From Pseudomonas fluorescens (GTDB lineage Bacteria; Pseudomonadota; Gammaproteobacteria; Pseudomonadales; Pseudomonadaceae), in assembly GCF_018614655.1 (NCBI RefSeq), contig NZ_JAGGOG010000019.1, positions 1 through 64,000 on the forward strand: a stretch of DNA of 64,000 nucleotides, written 5' to 3'. The translations under genes were made by a program, and so were the position numbers. The stretch's first letter is position 1. Every line of letters begins with the position of its first letter. Below, one piece after another: positions 1 through 8,879 of the stretch. The notes below the pieces were generated by a model that had not been told where the DNA came from, did no database searches, and saw only the letters and a program-made list of their open reading frames with translations.

Positions 1-240
1 CCCACGGAACAATGCCTACGTTCAGCCATCGTGGTTTAACGGGGCGCCTAAGATCAAAAACAAAGCAGAAGCGAGGCGGCCTGACAGCCGACCTGACCTC
101 TAAGGCATTCGCGTTTCCCCCATCCCCCACGTAGCAGCTGTCGAGCGCCAGCGAGGCTGCGTGCTCTTGATCTGCTTTTGATCTTGATCTTGATCTTGAT
201 CTGAGGCGCCCCGTTAAACCACGCTGGCCGAACGTAGGTA
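1..240. repeat. Imperfect long inverted repeat with hexamer tandem array
   Basis: The arms at 15-49 and 204-238 are reverse complements over 35 bases with two mismatches; the inner 19 bases (31-49 and 204-222) match perfectly. Just inside the right arm, 174-203 is a short tandem array of a TGATCT-type hexamer, partly echoed inside the left arm. The small open frames here read through low-complexity repeat (alternating Lys-Ile, then Arg-Ser) and are not credible genes. It looks like a mobile-type Pseudomonas intergenic repeat lying directly downstream of the cobalamin operon. Confidence 0.75.
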
Positions 241-300
241 TTACGCAGTGGGTATCCCGGCATGGATGCCGGGATAGCCGCGCTGGGCCATGGATGGCCC

Positions 301-475
301 GTCGCGGCGGCCCACGGAGTAATGCCTGCGTTCGGGCACACCGAGCCTGAGCGAGGTGCCGAGTGGTGGGGCAAGAGCCCTTTGGTTACTTTGGGCTGGG
401 CCGGCATTCCGGCTTTTCCAAAGTGACCCGCCGTAAGGGCGGAACCTTAGGTAGCCGTTACCAAAGGAATGGATA
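301..475. repeat. Pseudomonas-type intergenic repeat unit
   Basis: This stretch begins with a second copy of the 'cccacgga-taatgcct-cgttc' type sequence seen at position 1 and continues into a block that I recall as recurring between genes in fluorescens-group genomes, often mis-annotated as a short hypothetical protein. With the element at 1-240 it fills the spacer after cobQ. No promoter or gene is recognisable. Confidence 0.5.
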
Positions 476-490
476 TGCACCCAATCCAAC

Positions 491-1942
491 TCAAACCCCA
501 CACAACCCAAGCAACAACCCCGTGTCCAAATGCCTCTCCACCAAATCCGCCAACCGCTCAATATCCCGCTCACGCAACCCGTGATAATCCACCGCCTGCA
601 CATCCTCCAACCCCGCCCAGCGCAACAACGCACTACACGCCGCCGGCGTCTCAAACACCCCATGCAGATAAGTGCCAAGAATCTGCCCATCATCACTTCG
701 GGCACCATCAAAGCGCCCATCATCCAGCACCACCAACGGCTGCTCCAAGGCACGACCTGTGGTCACCCCCGCGTGAATCTCATAACCACTGACCTCAGCA
801 TCCTCCAACAACAACCGCCCACGCACATTACGCAGTTGCTTCTCTTCTTCCAAAACAGTGCTGAACGCAAACAACCCCAGACCCTCGCTGGAACCCGCAG
901 CCCCTTCCAACCCCAGCGGGTCATGCACCTGCTCACCGAGCATCTGCAACCCCCCACAAATCCCCAACACCTTGCCGCCATACCGCAAGTGCCGAGCAAT
1001 TGCCGTGTCCCACCCATTGGCCCGCAAATACGCCAAATCACTGCGCACACTTTTCGAGCCCGGCAAGATAATCAGGTCTGCCGCAGGAATCCCCTGCCCC
1101 GGCCCGACAAACTGCAAATCCACCTGGGGATGCAACCGCAGCGGATCAAAATCCGTGTGATTACTGATACGTGGCAACACCGGTACCACCACCTTGAGCA
1201 CATGCGCGGCCTTATCAATCTGGCGCTGGTCAATGCCGTCCTCGGCCTCCAGATGCAAGTCCATCACATAAGGCAGAACACCCACCACCGGCTTGCCTGT
1301 GCGCGCCTCAAGCCAGTCCAGCCCAGGCTGCAACAAAGCCATATCGCCACGAAACCGGTTGATGATAAAACCCTTGACCCGCGCCTGTTCGGTCGGCGAT
1401 AGCAGTTCCAGCGTCCCCACCAAATGGGCGAAAACCCCGCCACGATTAATATCGGCAATCAGCAACACCGGACAATCCACCGCCTCGGCAAAGCCCATGT
1501 TGGCAATGTCATTGGCCCGCAGATTGATCTCCGCCGGCGAGCCCGCGCCTTCGACCATGACCACCTGATACGCCGCACTCAAGCGCTCATGGGAAGCCAG
1601 TACCGCCTGCATGGCGATAGCCTTGTAGTCGTGATAGGCCACGGCGTTCATGCTGGTGACGGCGCGCCCATGGATGATCACCTGGGAGCCGGTGTCACTG
1701 TTGGGCTTGAGCAGCACCGGGTTCATGTCGGTATGGGGCGCCAGGTTCGCCGCCTGGGCCTGGACCGCCTGGGCCCGGCCAATCTCACCACCTTCGGCGG
1801 TCACTGCGCTGTTAAGCGCCATGTTTTGCGGTTTGAACGGCACCACCGCCACGCCCTGGCGCACCAGCCAACGACACAGCGCGGTCACCAGAGTGCTTTT
1901 GCCCGCATCGGACGTGGTGCCTTGCACCATCAAGGTACTCAT
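491..1942 (-). CDS. cobQ: Cobyric acid synthase (glutamine-hydrolysing)
   Basis: Amidates four side chains of adenosylcobyrinate a,c-diamide to give adenosylcobyric acid, using glutamine and ATP in the cytoplasm. The 483-aa product has an N-terminal dethiobiotin-synthetase-like ATP domain (GTTSDAGKST, residues 8-17) and a C-terminal class I glutamine amidotransferase domain with nucleophile Cys329 in GICGG and His427 in YLHGVF. I place the start at the ATG at 1942 because it overlaps the cobC stop as ATGA and begins the conserved MSTLMVQG segment; an upstream in-frame start would intrude 15 codons into cobC. It is the last gene of the overlapping operon here; repeats follow it directly, so any further cob gene lies beyond the window. 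Confidence 0.96.
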   Translation of the reverse strand: MSTLMVQGTTSDAGKSTLVTALCRWLVRQGVAVVPFKPQNMALNSAVTAEGGEIGRAQAVQAQAANLAPHTDMNPVLLKPNSDTGSQVIIHGRAVTSMNAVAYHDYKAIAMQAVLASHERLSAAYQVVMVEGAGSPAEINLRANDIANMGFAEAVDCPVLLIADINRGGVFAHLVGTLELLSPTEQARVKGFIINRFRGDMALLQPGLDWLEARTGKPVVGVLPYVMDLHLEAEDGIDQRQIDKAAHVLKVVVPVLPRISNHTDFDPLRLHPQVDLQFVGPGQGIPAADLIILPGSKSVRSDLAYLRANGWDTAIARHLRYGGKVLGICGGLQMLGEQVHDPLGLEGAAGSSEGLGLFAFSTVLEEEKQLRNVRGRLLLEDAEVSGYEIHAGVTTGRALEQPLVVLDDGRFDGARSDDGQILGTYLHGVFETPAACSALLRWAGLEDVQAVDYHGLRERDIERLADLVERHLDTGLLLGLCGV

Positions 1943-2928
1943 GAGGCTTCCCTGTAGGCGATCAAGGCGTGTTCCAGCCGCAGCCAATCGGCGTCGGCTC
2001 CCGGCAGGCCGAAACGCAGGCTGCTGTCGTGGACAAACAAGCGCAGCAGAATGCCACGCTGGGCCATGAATTCATGCAGGTGTTCGGCGCGCTCGGTGAT
2101 CAGCCACTGAAACAAGTCACAGCCGCCCTGAGGTTGCAGGTCGAAGCGCTGCAGCAGCTCGCACAGTCGCCGGCTGGCCTCTTCACAGCGCAGTCGCTGC
2201 TGGACGTGACCGGCACTGTCTCTCAGGCACACCTGGCCCAGCACTCGCGTCGGCCCGCTGACCGCCCACGGCCCGACCTGTTCGGCCAGCAGTTTGAGCA
2301 ACCTGCGTTCGGCCAGGACAAAGCCCAGCCGCACGCCGGCCAGGCCGAAAAACTTGCCGAACGAACGCAACACGATCAAGCCCACTTGATCAGCCTGGCT
2401 CGCCAGGCTCAGTTGCGGGGTGTTGTCCATGAAGGCTTCGTCTACCACCAGCCAGCCGCCGCGCTCGGCAAGCCGTGCGTGCCAGTCCAGCAGGCGCTGC
2501 GGGGGCAAACTCAAGCCTGTGGGGTTATTGGGGTTGACCACCACCAGCACGTCGAGGCTGTCGAGAAAGAAGTCGACTTCCTGCTCCAGCACTTCACGCA
2601 CGATATAGCCAGCGCGGCGCCAGGCTTCGGCGTGCTCGGCATAACACGGCGACAGCACGCCGACCTTGCCCGCACGCCGCAAGCGCGGCAGCAGTTGGAT
2701 CGCCGCCTGGGAACCCGGCACCGGCAGCACCTGGGTGGCGCCGTAGTACTCGCAGGCTGCCTGCTCCAGGCCATCGTCGGTCTCTGGCAGACGTGCCCAG
2801 GCCCGTAGCGGGATTTGCGGGATAGGCCAGGGCCAGGGCGCGAGGCCACTGGACAGGTCCAGCCAATCGGCCTCGGGAACGCCATATTGCAGGGCTGCCT
2901 TGCGCAGCCGACCACCATGCTCAAGCAT
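1939..2928 (-). CDS. cobC: Threonine-phosphate decarboxylase (PLP)
   Basis: Makes (R)-1-amino-2-propanol O-2-phosphate from L-threonine O-3-phosphate, the linker of the B12 nucleotide loop. The 329-aa protein is a class I/II aminotransferase fold: NPNNPTG at residues 132-138, then the Schiff-base Lys192 in SFGKFFGLAG. The ATG at 2928 overlaps the upstream cbiB stop by eight bases. The name cobC follows Pseudomonas usage; Salmonella calls the equivalent enzyme CobD. Confidence 0.93.
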   Translation of the reverse strand: MLEHGGRLRKAALQYGVPEADWLDLSSGLAPWPWPIPQIPLRAWARLPETDDGLEQAACEYYGATQVLPVPGSQAAIQLLPRLRRAGKVGVLSPCYAEHAEAWRRAGYIVREVLEQEVDFFLDSLDVLVVVNPNNPTGLSLPPQRLLDWHARLAERGGWLVVDEAFMDNTPQLSLASQADQVGLIVLRSFGKFFGLAGVRLGFVLAERRLLKLLAEQVGPWAVSGPTRVLGQVCLRDSAGHVQQRLRCEEASRRLCELLQRFDLQPQGGCDLFQWLITERAEHLHEFMAQRGILLRLFVHDSSLRFGLPGADADWLRLEHALIAYREAS

Positions 2929-3829
2929 AAAACTCAGCCCCCACACACAGAATCAGCAACCACAGCCACACCCCGCGCTGCACCAGTTGCCAGCCACGGT
3001 CGATGGAATCGGCATCCGCCGGCACACCTTCACCCAGTTGTGGACGCTGATGCAGTTCGCCGTGATAAATCGCTGCGCCGCCCAACTCGACACCCAGCGC
3101 ACCAGCACCGGCAGCCATCACCGGGCCCGCATTGGGGCTGTCCCAGGTCGAGCCCTGGGTGCGCCAGCATTTAAGAGCCAGCCGGGTTTTGCCCAGCAGC
3201 GCGTAGGTCAAGGCCACCAACCGTGCAGGAATATAGTTCAACACATCATCGATCTTTGCCGCAGCCCAGCCGAAGCGTTCAAAACGCTCATTGCGATAGC
3301 CCCACATGGCATCCAGCGTGTTGCTCAGGCGATAGAGCACCACGCCGGGCACGCCAGCAACGACAAACCAGAACAGCGCCGCGAACACCGCATCGCTGCC
3401 GTTCTCCAGCACCGATTCGGTAGCCGCGCGGGCGACTTCGGTGCGGTCCAGTTCGCTGGTCTGGCGGCTGACCAGATAACCGACACGTTTACGTGCTTCT
3501 TCGAGATCATCACTGCGCAGAGCCTGGGCCACCGGTGCCACGTGTTCGCCAAGGCTGCGCATGCCAAGGGCACAATACAGTGCAAGAATGTCTATGACCC
3601 AACCCATGTAGGGCGCCCACGACAGGGCCGTGGCCAGCAAGGTCAACGGTATGACCGCGATCACCCACGCGGTGACACCATGACTGCGCCAGCCACGACC
3701 GGCAGAGTTGAAACGTTGCTCGATGCGCCCGGCGAAATTGCCGAACGCCACCAGCGGATGCCAGCGCCTGGGTTCGCCCAGCAGCGCATCCAGCGCCACG
3801 GCAGCGACACTCAGCAAGGCCACACTCAT
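2921..3829 (-). CDS. cbiB: Adenosylcobinamide-phosphate synthase (CbiB/CobD)
   Basis: Membrane enzyme joining adenosylcobyric acid to the aminopropanol (phosphate) linker. The 302-aa protein has several hydrophobic segments and the family start (LDALLGEPRRWHPLVAFG). The ATG at 3829 overlaps the bluB stop as ATGA, so it is preferred over an in-frame codon 15 bases upstream. It sits between bluB and cobC, the gene making its aminopropanol-phosphate substrate. Pseudomonas annotations often call it cobD. Confidence 0.93.
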   Translation of the reverse strand: MSVALLSVAAVALDALLGEPRRWHPLVAFGNFAGRIEQRFNSAGRGWRSHGVTAWVIAVIPLTLLATALSWAPYMGWVIDILALYCALGMRSLGEHVAPVAQALRSDDLEEARKRVGYLVSRQTSELDRTEVARAATESVLENGSDAVFAALFWFVVAGVPGVVLYRLSNTLDAMWGYRNERFERFGWAAAKIDDVLNYIPARLVALTYALLGKTRLALKCWRTQGSTWDSPNAGPVMAAGAGALGVELGGAAIYHGELHQRPQLGEGVPADADSIDRGWQLVQRGVWLWLLILCVGAEFYA

Positions 3830-4476
3830 TGACTCACTCCCCAATAATTTTCATACAGCATGTCGCTCAATGGACGTGGTTCGGTCCAGCCTTCGAGTTG
3901 CAACATCGGGGCCGGGTAAAACTCGGTGACCGGCCCGAGACACAACACCGCCAAAGGTTTTGCGCCGGGCGGCAAGCCCAACAGATCGGCCAGAGCCTGG
4001 GGCTCGAATAAAGAGACCCAACCCATGCCCAGCCCCTCGGCCCGGGACGCGAGCCACAGATTCTGGATCGCGCAGGACAAGGACGCCATGTCCATTTCCG
4101 GCAGGGTACGGCGGCCGAAGATATGCCGCTCGCGATCATCCATCAGTGCCGCTACCAACACCTCGGCGCAATCGTTGATGCCTTCGACCTTGAGCCTCAT
4201 GAACTGGTCAGAGCGCTCGCCCAGGGCAACCGCTGTACGCACCCGCTCTTGCTCCACCAACTGCTGGATCTGGCCGCGCAGATTGCGGTCGCTGATGCGG
4301 ATAAAGCGCCAGGGTTGCATCAGGCCGACGCTAGGTGCCTGATGCGCGGCTTGCAGCAGGCGTTGCAACAGTTCCGGGGCGACAGTGCCGCCGCTGAAGT
4401 GGCGCATATCGCGGCGTTCGGCGATGGCGCGGTAGACGGCGGCGCGCTCGGTTTCGGGGAAGGCGTTGTGGCTCAT
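3826..4476 (-). CDS. bluB: 5,6-dimethylbenzimidazole synthase (BluB)
   Basis: Oxygen-dependent flavin-destroying enzyme of the nitroreductase fold that makes the lower ligand DMB from FMNH2. The 216-aa product has the family N-terminus (RRDMRHFSGG near residues 21-30), a W-R-F-I-R-I segment after it, and a GWVSLFEP-type segment in the second half. The start at 4476 overlaps the cobB stop as ATGA; a longer in-frame reading reaches back into cobB and is not needed. Its presence indicates aerobic B12 assembly with DMB made in the cell. Confidence 0.92.
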   Translation of the reverse strand: MSHNAFPETERAAVYRAIAERRDMRHFSGGTVAPELLQRLLQAAHQAPSVGLMQPWRFIRISDRNLRGQIQQLVEQERVRTAVALGERSDQFMRLKVEGINDCAEVLVAALMDDRERHIFGRRTLPEMDMASLSCAIQNLWLASRAEGLGMGWVSLFEPQALADLLGLPPGAKPLAVLCLGPVTEFYPAPMLQLEGWTEPRPLSDMLYENYWGVSQ

Positions 4477-5792
4477 GGCGCTATCGCGGCCTCGCGGTCG
4501 GGCGCAAACAGTGCCGCCACCGCAGCCGGGTTGGACGGGAAATAAAAGTGCACATAAGAAGCCGTCATCCGCCCTTGCCGGTAAACCGCCTCGGCGCCGC
4601 GCCCGCCATTGGGGCTCAGGCCCCGGGCAATGGGCTGCCACTCGGTGGTGGTCAGGGAGTGATGATAGGTGTGGCCACGCAACAGGCCTTCCGGCAACTC
4701 GACATTCTGCAAGGCCAGGGCGGCCAGGCGCTTTTGCATCACGGCATCGCCCTGAAGCAGGCCGACAAGTTCTGCGCGGGTGCCGTCCACATCGGTCAGC
4801 GAGTCCAGCAGATAGAGCATGCCGCCACATTCGGCCAGCAACGGTTTGCCGGCGGCGTGATGGGCACGGATCGCTCTCAACATCGTGGTGTTTTCCGACA
4901 ACGCCCGGTGATGCAGTTCCGGGTAGCCACCGGGCAGGTACACGCTGTCGGCCTCGGGCAGCTCACGATCATGGATCGGCGAGAAGAAGCGCAACTCGGC
5001 CCCCATCGCCCGCAACAGATCGAGACTGGCGCCGTAAGTGAAGGCAAACGCTTCATCACGGGCCACGGCAATGCGCACACCGGCCAGCAGCGGCTCGGCC
5101 TCGATCACCTCTGGCGCGGCGAACTCCACCGGCGGTGGCAGTGCCACCTCGCAACTGCCACCCAAGGCTTGGGCGGCAGCGTCCAGACGCAGGTCCAGGT
5201 CATTGAGCTCGCTGGCTTGCACCAGGCCCAGGTGGCGGCTGGGCAACTCAATACCCGTCTCACGGGACAGAGCGCCATACCAGCGCAAGCCCTCGGTGAG
5301 GCTCCCTTCCAGCAACTGCGCATGGCGCAACGTACCGACGCGGTTGGCCAGGACACCGGCAAACGGCAGGTCCGGCTGGTAACGCGCCAACCCCAGCGCC
5401 AGAGCGCCAAAGGTCTGAGCCATGGCCGTGCCATCGATCACGGCCAGTACCGGCACACCAAAGTGCCGCGCCAGGTCGGCGCTGGAAGGCGTACCGTCGA
5501 ACAGACCCATGACGCCTTCAATCAGGATCAGGTCAGCCTCCCCCGCCGCTTCCCACAGCAATCGGCGACTTTCCTGCTCTCCGACCATCCACATGTCCAA
5601 TTGATAGACCGGCGCACCGCTGGCGCGCTCGTGGATCATCGGGTCGAGAAAGTCCGGGCCACACTTGAACACCCGCACCTTGCGCCCAAGGTTGCGGTGC
5701 AAGCGGGCCAATGCGGCGGTGACGGTGGTTTTGCCCTGGCCTGACGCCGGCGCGGCGATCAGGACGGCAGGGCAATGACGGGGCTGATTCAA
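4473..5792 (-). CDS. cobB: Cobyrinate a,c-diamide synthase
   Basis: ATP- and glutamine-dependent amidation of the a and c carboxylates of (hydrogeno)cobyrinate. The 439-aa protein has a P-loop ATP domain (PASGQGKTT near residues 14-22) and a C-terminal amidotransferase domain with the nucleophilic Cys in LLAECGGMLYL. The start appears to be TTG at 5792: no ATG fits the conserved N-terminus MNQPRHCPAVLIAAP, and TTG overlaps the cobO stop as TTGA, in line with the ATGA couplings elsewhere in the operon. Confidence 0.94.
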   Translation of the reverse strand: MNQPRHCPAVLIAAPASGQGKTTVTAALARLHRNLGRKVRVFKCGPDFLDPMIHERASGAPVYQLDMWMVGEQESRRLLWEAAGEADLILIEGVMGLFDGTPSSADLARHFGVPVLAVIDGTAMAQTFGALALGLARYQPDLPFAGVLANRVGTLRHAQLLEGSLTEGLRWYGALSRETGIELPSRHLGLVQASELNDLDLRLDAAAQALGGSCEVALPPPVEFAAPEVIEAEPLLAGVRIAVARDEAFAFTYGASLDLLRAMGAELRFFSPIHDRELPEADSVYLPGGYPELHHRALSENTTMLRAIRAHHAAGKPLLAECGGMLYLLDSLTDVDGTRAELVGLLQGDAVMQKRLAALALQNVELPEGLLRGHTYHHSLTTTEWQPIARGLSPNGGRGAEAVYRQGRMTASYVHFYFPSNPAAVAALFAPDREAAIAP

Positions 5793-6400
5793 AGTTCGAT
5801 GCCCTTCTGTGCCTTGATCCCGGCCTGGAACGCGTGCTTGAGCATGCCCATTTCGGTGACGGTGTCAGCCATTTCAATCAGCTCAGGCTTGGCACCGCGA
5901 CCGGTGACCACTACATGTTGCATCGGCGGGCGGGCCTGCAAGTCGCCAAGCACCTGGTCCAGGTCGAGATAACCATGCTTAAGGGCAATGTTCAGTTCAT
6001 CCAGCACCACCAAGCCGATGGACGGGTCCTGGAGCATTTCCCGGGACACTGCCCAGGCGGCCCCGGCAGCGACGATGTCACGCTGACGGTCCTGGGTTTC
6101 CCAGGTAAAGCCCTCGCCCATCACGTGGAAACGCACTTGCTCGGGAAATCGGCGGAAGAACAACTCCTCGCCCGTGCTGGTGCGGCCCTTGATGAACTGC
6201 ACCACACCGCACTGCATGCCGTGGCCCATAGCCCGGGCAAGCATGCCAAAGGCCGAGCTGCTCTTGCCTTTGCCATTGCCGGTCAGCACCAGCAGCAATC
6301 CGCATTCGTTCGGTGAATTGGCAATACGTTCGTCGATCACCGCTTTTTTGCGCAGCATGCGCGCCAAGTGGCGTTCGTCACGATCAGGGGAATCAGTCAT
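5789..6400 (-). CDS. cobO: Cob(I)yrinic acid a,c-diamide adenosyltransferase
   Basis: Transfers the 5'-deoxyadenosyl group of ATP to the corrinoid cobalt. The 203-aa product has the CobA/CobO P-loop GNGKGKSS at residues 41-48 and VVLDELN further on. The ATG at 6400 matches the usual length of about 200 aa; the longer open frame upstream runs through the riboswitch and is not coding. It is the first gene of the operon, directly behind the B12 riboswitch. Confidence 0.95.
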   Translation of the reverse strand: MTDSPDRDERHLARMLRKKAVIDERIANSPNECGLLLVLTGNGKGKSSSAFGMLARAMGHGMQCGVVQFIKGRTSTGEELFFRRFPEQVRFHVMGEGFTWETQDRQRDIVAAGAAWAVSREMLQDPSIGLVVLDELNIALKHGYLDLDQVLGDLQARPPMQHVVVTGRGAKPELIEMADTVTEMGMLKHAFQAGIKAQKGIEL

Positions 6401-6461
6401 GGCAGCTCTCCGTTGGGGCTGGACAAAAACGGCGGGCAGGAAAAGATAAAACAGACAGCCA

Positions 6462-6482
6462 AGCATCGCCCACCGTGATGCT
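6462..6482 (-). promoter_or_regulatory. Possible riboswitch expression-platform hairpin
   Basis: On the minus strand AGCATC and GATGCT form a six-pair stem just downstream of the B12 box, followed by a T-rich tract (TTGGCTGTCTGTTTTATC). It may act as an attenuator between aptamer and cobO. The U tract is interrupted, so whether it terminates or regulates in another way is uncertain. Confidence 0.4.
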
Positions 6483-6489
6483 GTTGGAT

Positions 6490-6715
6490 GAGTCAGGCCG
6501 GTCTCCGGGCTCATGAGCGACGCTCTCTTCAAGAGCATGTCGACGGTACGCCTTCCCATATCGCGGGGCGATACAGTGGCTGAAAGCACCGTTTTGACTC
6601 ATTTACCGTTGCGGGGGCAGCGCCGGGATCGCGGCCTCACTGTTGAAAAGTGTGCTCACTCACCGGCTTCCCTGTTTCACTCTGTCGACACACACGCCAC
6701 AGAGCACCTGAAACA
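6490..6715 (-). promoter_or_regulatory. Cobalamin riboswitch
   Basis: Read on the minus strand, the leader carries the conserved blocks of the B12 aptamer in order: GGGAAGCCGGTG, then GCTGCCCCCGCAACGGTAA, then GCCACTG, GGGAAGGC, and the B12 box AGCCCGGAGACCGGCC (about 6497-6512). This should sense adenosylcobalamin and switch off the cobO-cobQ operon when the vitamin is plentiful. The outer P1 boundaries are approximate. Confidence 0.95.
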
Positions 6716-6825
6716 AGCCGCGAAGGTTAGTGGGTTGGGGGTGGAGCGTCAAATAAAGCCGGCTGTGCACTTGAACCATCGCACTACTAGGCTCCTCTAT
6801 CACTACAGGTATTAAGGAGAAAACC

Positions 6826-8139
6826 ATGCACAAGACCCGACTCGCCTTACTCATCATGGTCGCAGGCACCCTCGCCGCCTGCGGTGAAAGCTCCACCCTG
6901 CAAGTCTCGGACGGTACCGGGCGATCCCCCCAATTGCCGGCGCCGAACAAGACCCTGATTCCCACCGTCAACATCGCCCCGGCGATCGGCTGGCCCGACG
7001 GCGTCAAGCCGACCGCAGCCGCCGGCACGCAAGTGGCGGCGTTCGCTGAAGGCCTGGATCACCCGCGCTGGCTGTACGTACTGCCCAACGGCGATGTACT
7101 GGTAGCCGAAACCAACGCACCGCCCAAGCCGGATGACAGCAAGGGTATTCGTGGCTGGGTCATGGGGAAAGTCATGGGGCGCGCCGGTGCCGGGGTACCC
7201 AGTCCGAACCGCATCACCCTGCTGCGCGATGCCGATCACGATGGTGTCGCCGAAACTCGCACGGTGTTTCTGGAAAACCTCAACTCACCGTTCGGCATGA
7301 CTCTGGTGGGCAACGACCTGTATGTCGCCGATTCGGATGCGTTGCTGCGTTTCCCCTATCAGCCGGGCGAAACGGCCATCAAGGCGGCGGGAACCAAGGT
7401 CGTCGATTTACCCGCAGGCCCGCTTAACCATCACTGGACCAAAAACGTGGTGGCCAGCAAGGATGGCAATAAGCTGTACGTCAGCGTCGGCTCCAACAGC
7501 AACGTCGCCGAGAACGGCCTGGAAGCGGAGCAGGGCCGAGCCGCCATCTGGGAAGTGGACCGCGCCACCGGCCAGCACCGAATCTTCGCCTCAGGCCTGC
7601 GTAACCCCAACGGTATGGCGTGGGAACCCCAAAGCGGCAAACTGTGGACGGCGGTCAACGAGCGCGATGAAATCGGCAGCGACCTGGTGCCGGACTACAT
7701 CACCTCGGTCAAGGACGGCGCCTTCTACGGCTGGCCGTTCAGTTACTACGGACAACACGTTGATGTGCGTGTAACACCGCAGAATCCTGAACGGGTAGCC
7801 AAGGCCATCGCCCCGGACTATGCCGTCGGGCCACACACCGCCTCACTGGGGCTGACCTTCGCCGAAGGCAGCACGCTGCCCGCTCAGTTCAGCAACGGGG
7901 CGTTTATCGGCCAGCACGGCTCGTGGAACCGCAAGCCCCACAGCGGTTACAAGGTGATCTTTGTGCCGTTTGAGGCAGGCCAGCCGAAAGGGATGCCGGT
8001 GGATGTGCTGACCGGCTTCCTTAATAGCGACGAGAAAGCCATGGGTCGGCCGGTGGGTGTGGTGATCGACAAACAAGGGGATTTGCTGGTGGCGGATGAT
8101 GTGGGGAACAAGGTGTGGCGGGTATCGGCGGCTAAATAG
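6826..8139 (+). CDS. L-sorbosone dehydrogenase-like lipoprotein (PQQ/beta-propeller family)
   Basis: A 437-aa protein with a lipoprotein signal (LAAC, Cys19) and a six-bladed beta-propeller of the soluble glucose/sorbosone dehydrogenase type. Visible family segments include LDHPRWLYVLPNGDVLVAE near residues 72-90, GLRNPNGMAWEP in the middle, and HGSWNRKPHSGYKV near the end. A good ribosome-binding site (AAGGAG) precedes the ATG at 6826. It is probably anchored in the periplasm and oxidises a sugar or aldose-like substrate with PQQ; the real substrate cannot be read from the sequence. It is divergent from the riboswitch-controlled operon and followed by a strong terminator. Confidence 0.85.
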   Translation: MHKTRLALLIMVAGTLAACGESSTLQVSDGTGRSPQLPAPNKTLIPTVNIAPAIGWPDGVKPTAAAGTQVAAFAEGLDHPRWLYVLPNGDVLVAETNAPPKPDDSKGIRGWVMGKVMGRAGAGVPSPNRITLLRDADHDGVAETRTVFLENLNSPFGMTLVGNDLYVADSDALLRFPYQPGETAIKAAGTKVVDLPAGPLNHHWTKNVVASKDGNKLYVSVGSNSNVAENGLEAEQGRAAIWEVDRATGQHRIFASGLRNPNGMAWEPQSGKLWTAVNERDEIGSDLVPDYITSVKDGAFYGWPFSYYGQHVDVRVTPQNPERVAKAIAPDYAVGPHTASLGLTFAEGSTLPAQFSNGAFIGQHGSWNRKPHSGYKVIFVPFEAGQPKGMPVDVLTGFLNSDEKAMGRPVGVVIDKQGDLLVADDVGNKVWRVSAAK

Positions 8140-8148
8140 CCATTGCTG

Positions 8149-8187
8149 AAAACAAAAGAGGGAGCCCAAGGCTCCCTCTTTTGTTTT
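8149..8187. terminator. Bidirectional rho-independent terminator
   Basis: A near-perfect 17-pair stem (AAAACAAAAGAGGGAGCC / GGCTCCCTCTTTTGTTTT) with a four-base loop and A and T runs on the two sides. It lies between the convergent sorbosone-dehydrogenase-like gene and the NlpC/P60 gene and should serve both. Confidence 0.92.
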
Positions 8188-8195
8188 GTGTTGCC

Positions 8196-8735
8196 TTATG
8201 GATTGCGCGCCAGATGCTCAGGCTGCAATACGCGCTTGGCACTCAGGTAGGCGTTCTGCCAATAAGCTTTGGACAGTGTGTCCAGCTTCACCGTACCGCC
8301 GGTTTGCGGCGCGTGTACAAAGCGCCCCTCACCCACGTAGATCCCGGCGTGGCTGACTCGCGAGCCACCACCGGTGGCGAAGAAGATCAAGTCACCGGTC
8401 TGCAAGGCGTTTTCGCTCACATCCTGGGCACGCATCACAATCAGCTCACGCGTGGTACGCGGCAAAGAGATACCCGCGGCGTCACGGTAGACAAAGCCAA
8501 TCAAACCACTGCAATCAAAGCCCGAGTCCGGTGTATTGCCGCCCCAGCGATAAGGTGTACCGACCAGGCCCAGCGCACGAAAAAGCACGTCTTCGGCCGC
8601 TGGCGAAAAGGTTTGGCTGGAATAGTTGAACACCGGCCTGGGCTTGACGGCCACGGGTACAGGTGGGGGGCGACTTGCACAGGCGCTGAGCAGCGCGGCG
8701 CAAACGAGAAGAATTAGGCGGGCCGAGGTCGACAT
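8196..8735 (-). CDS. NlpC/P60 (C40) lipoprotein peptidase
   Basis: A predicted outer-membrane-anchored murein endopeptidase of 179 aa. A lipobox (LLSAC, Cys19) is followed by a Pro-rich linker and an NlpC/P60 domain with catalytic Cys75 in FDCSG, His129 in SHAGIYVG and polar His141. Such enzymes cut the peptide stems or cross-links of peptidoglycan. It lies next to a paralogue of the same layout at 8880-9524. Confidence 0.9.
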   Translation of the reverse strand: MSTSARLILLVCAALLSACASRPPPVPVAVKPRPVFNYSSQTFSPAAEDVLFRALGLVGTPYRWGGNTPDSGFDCSGLIGFVYRDAAGISLPRTTRELIVMRAQDVSENALQTGDLIFFATGGGSRVSHAGIYVGEGRFVHAPQTGGTVKLDTLSKAYWQNAYLSAKRVLQPEHLARNP

Positions 8736-8879
8736 GGGCAGAACAATCCTGATCTGGATGCGGCTTTCGCTGCCGAACGCTGGAAACCAGATCGCGCAAG
8801 CAAGGCTCGCGCGATCAGTTCACAACAATGTCCAGAGATTCTAGCTCTTACACGTCAAACTTCAAGTATCACTTTAACT

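Noticed and set aside
54..407. Protein-coding gene in the first 400 bases
   Set aside because: The frames run through the inverted repeat and hexamer array and yield Lys-Ile/Arg-Ser low complexity.
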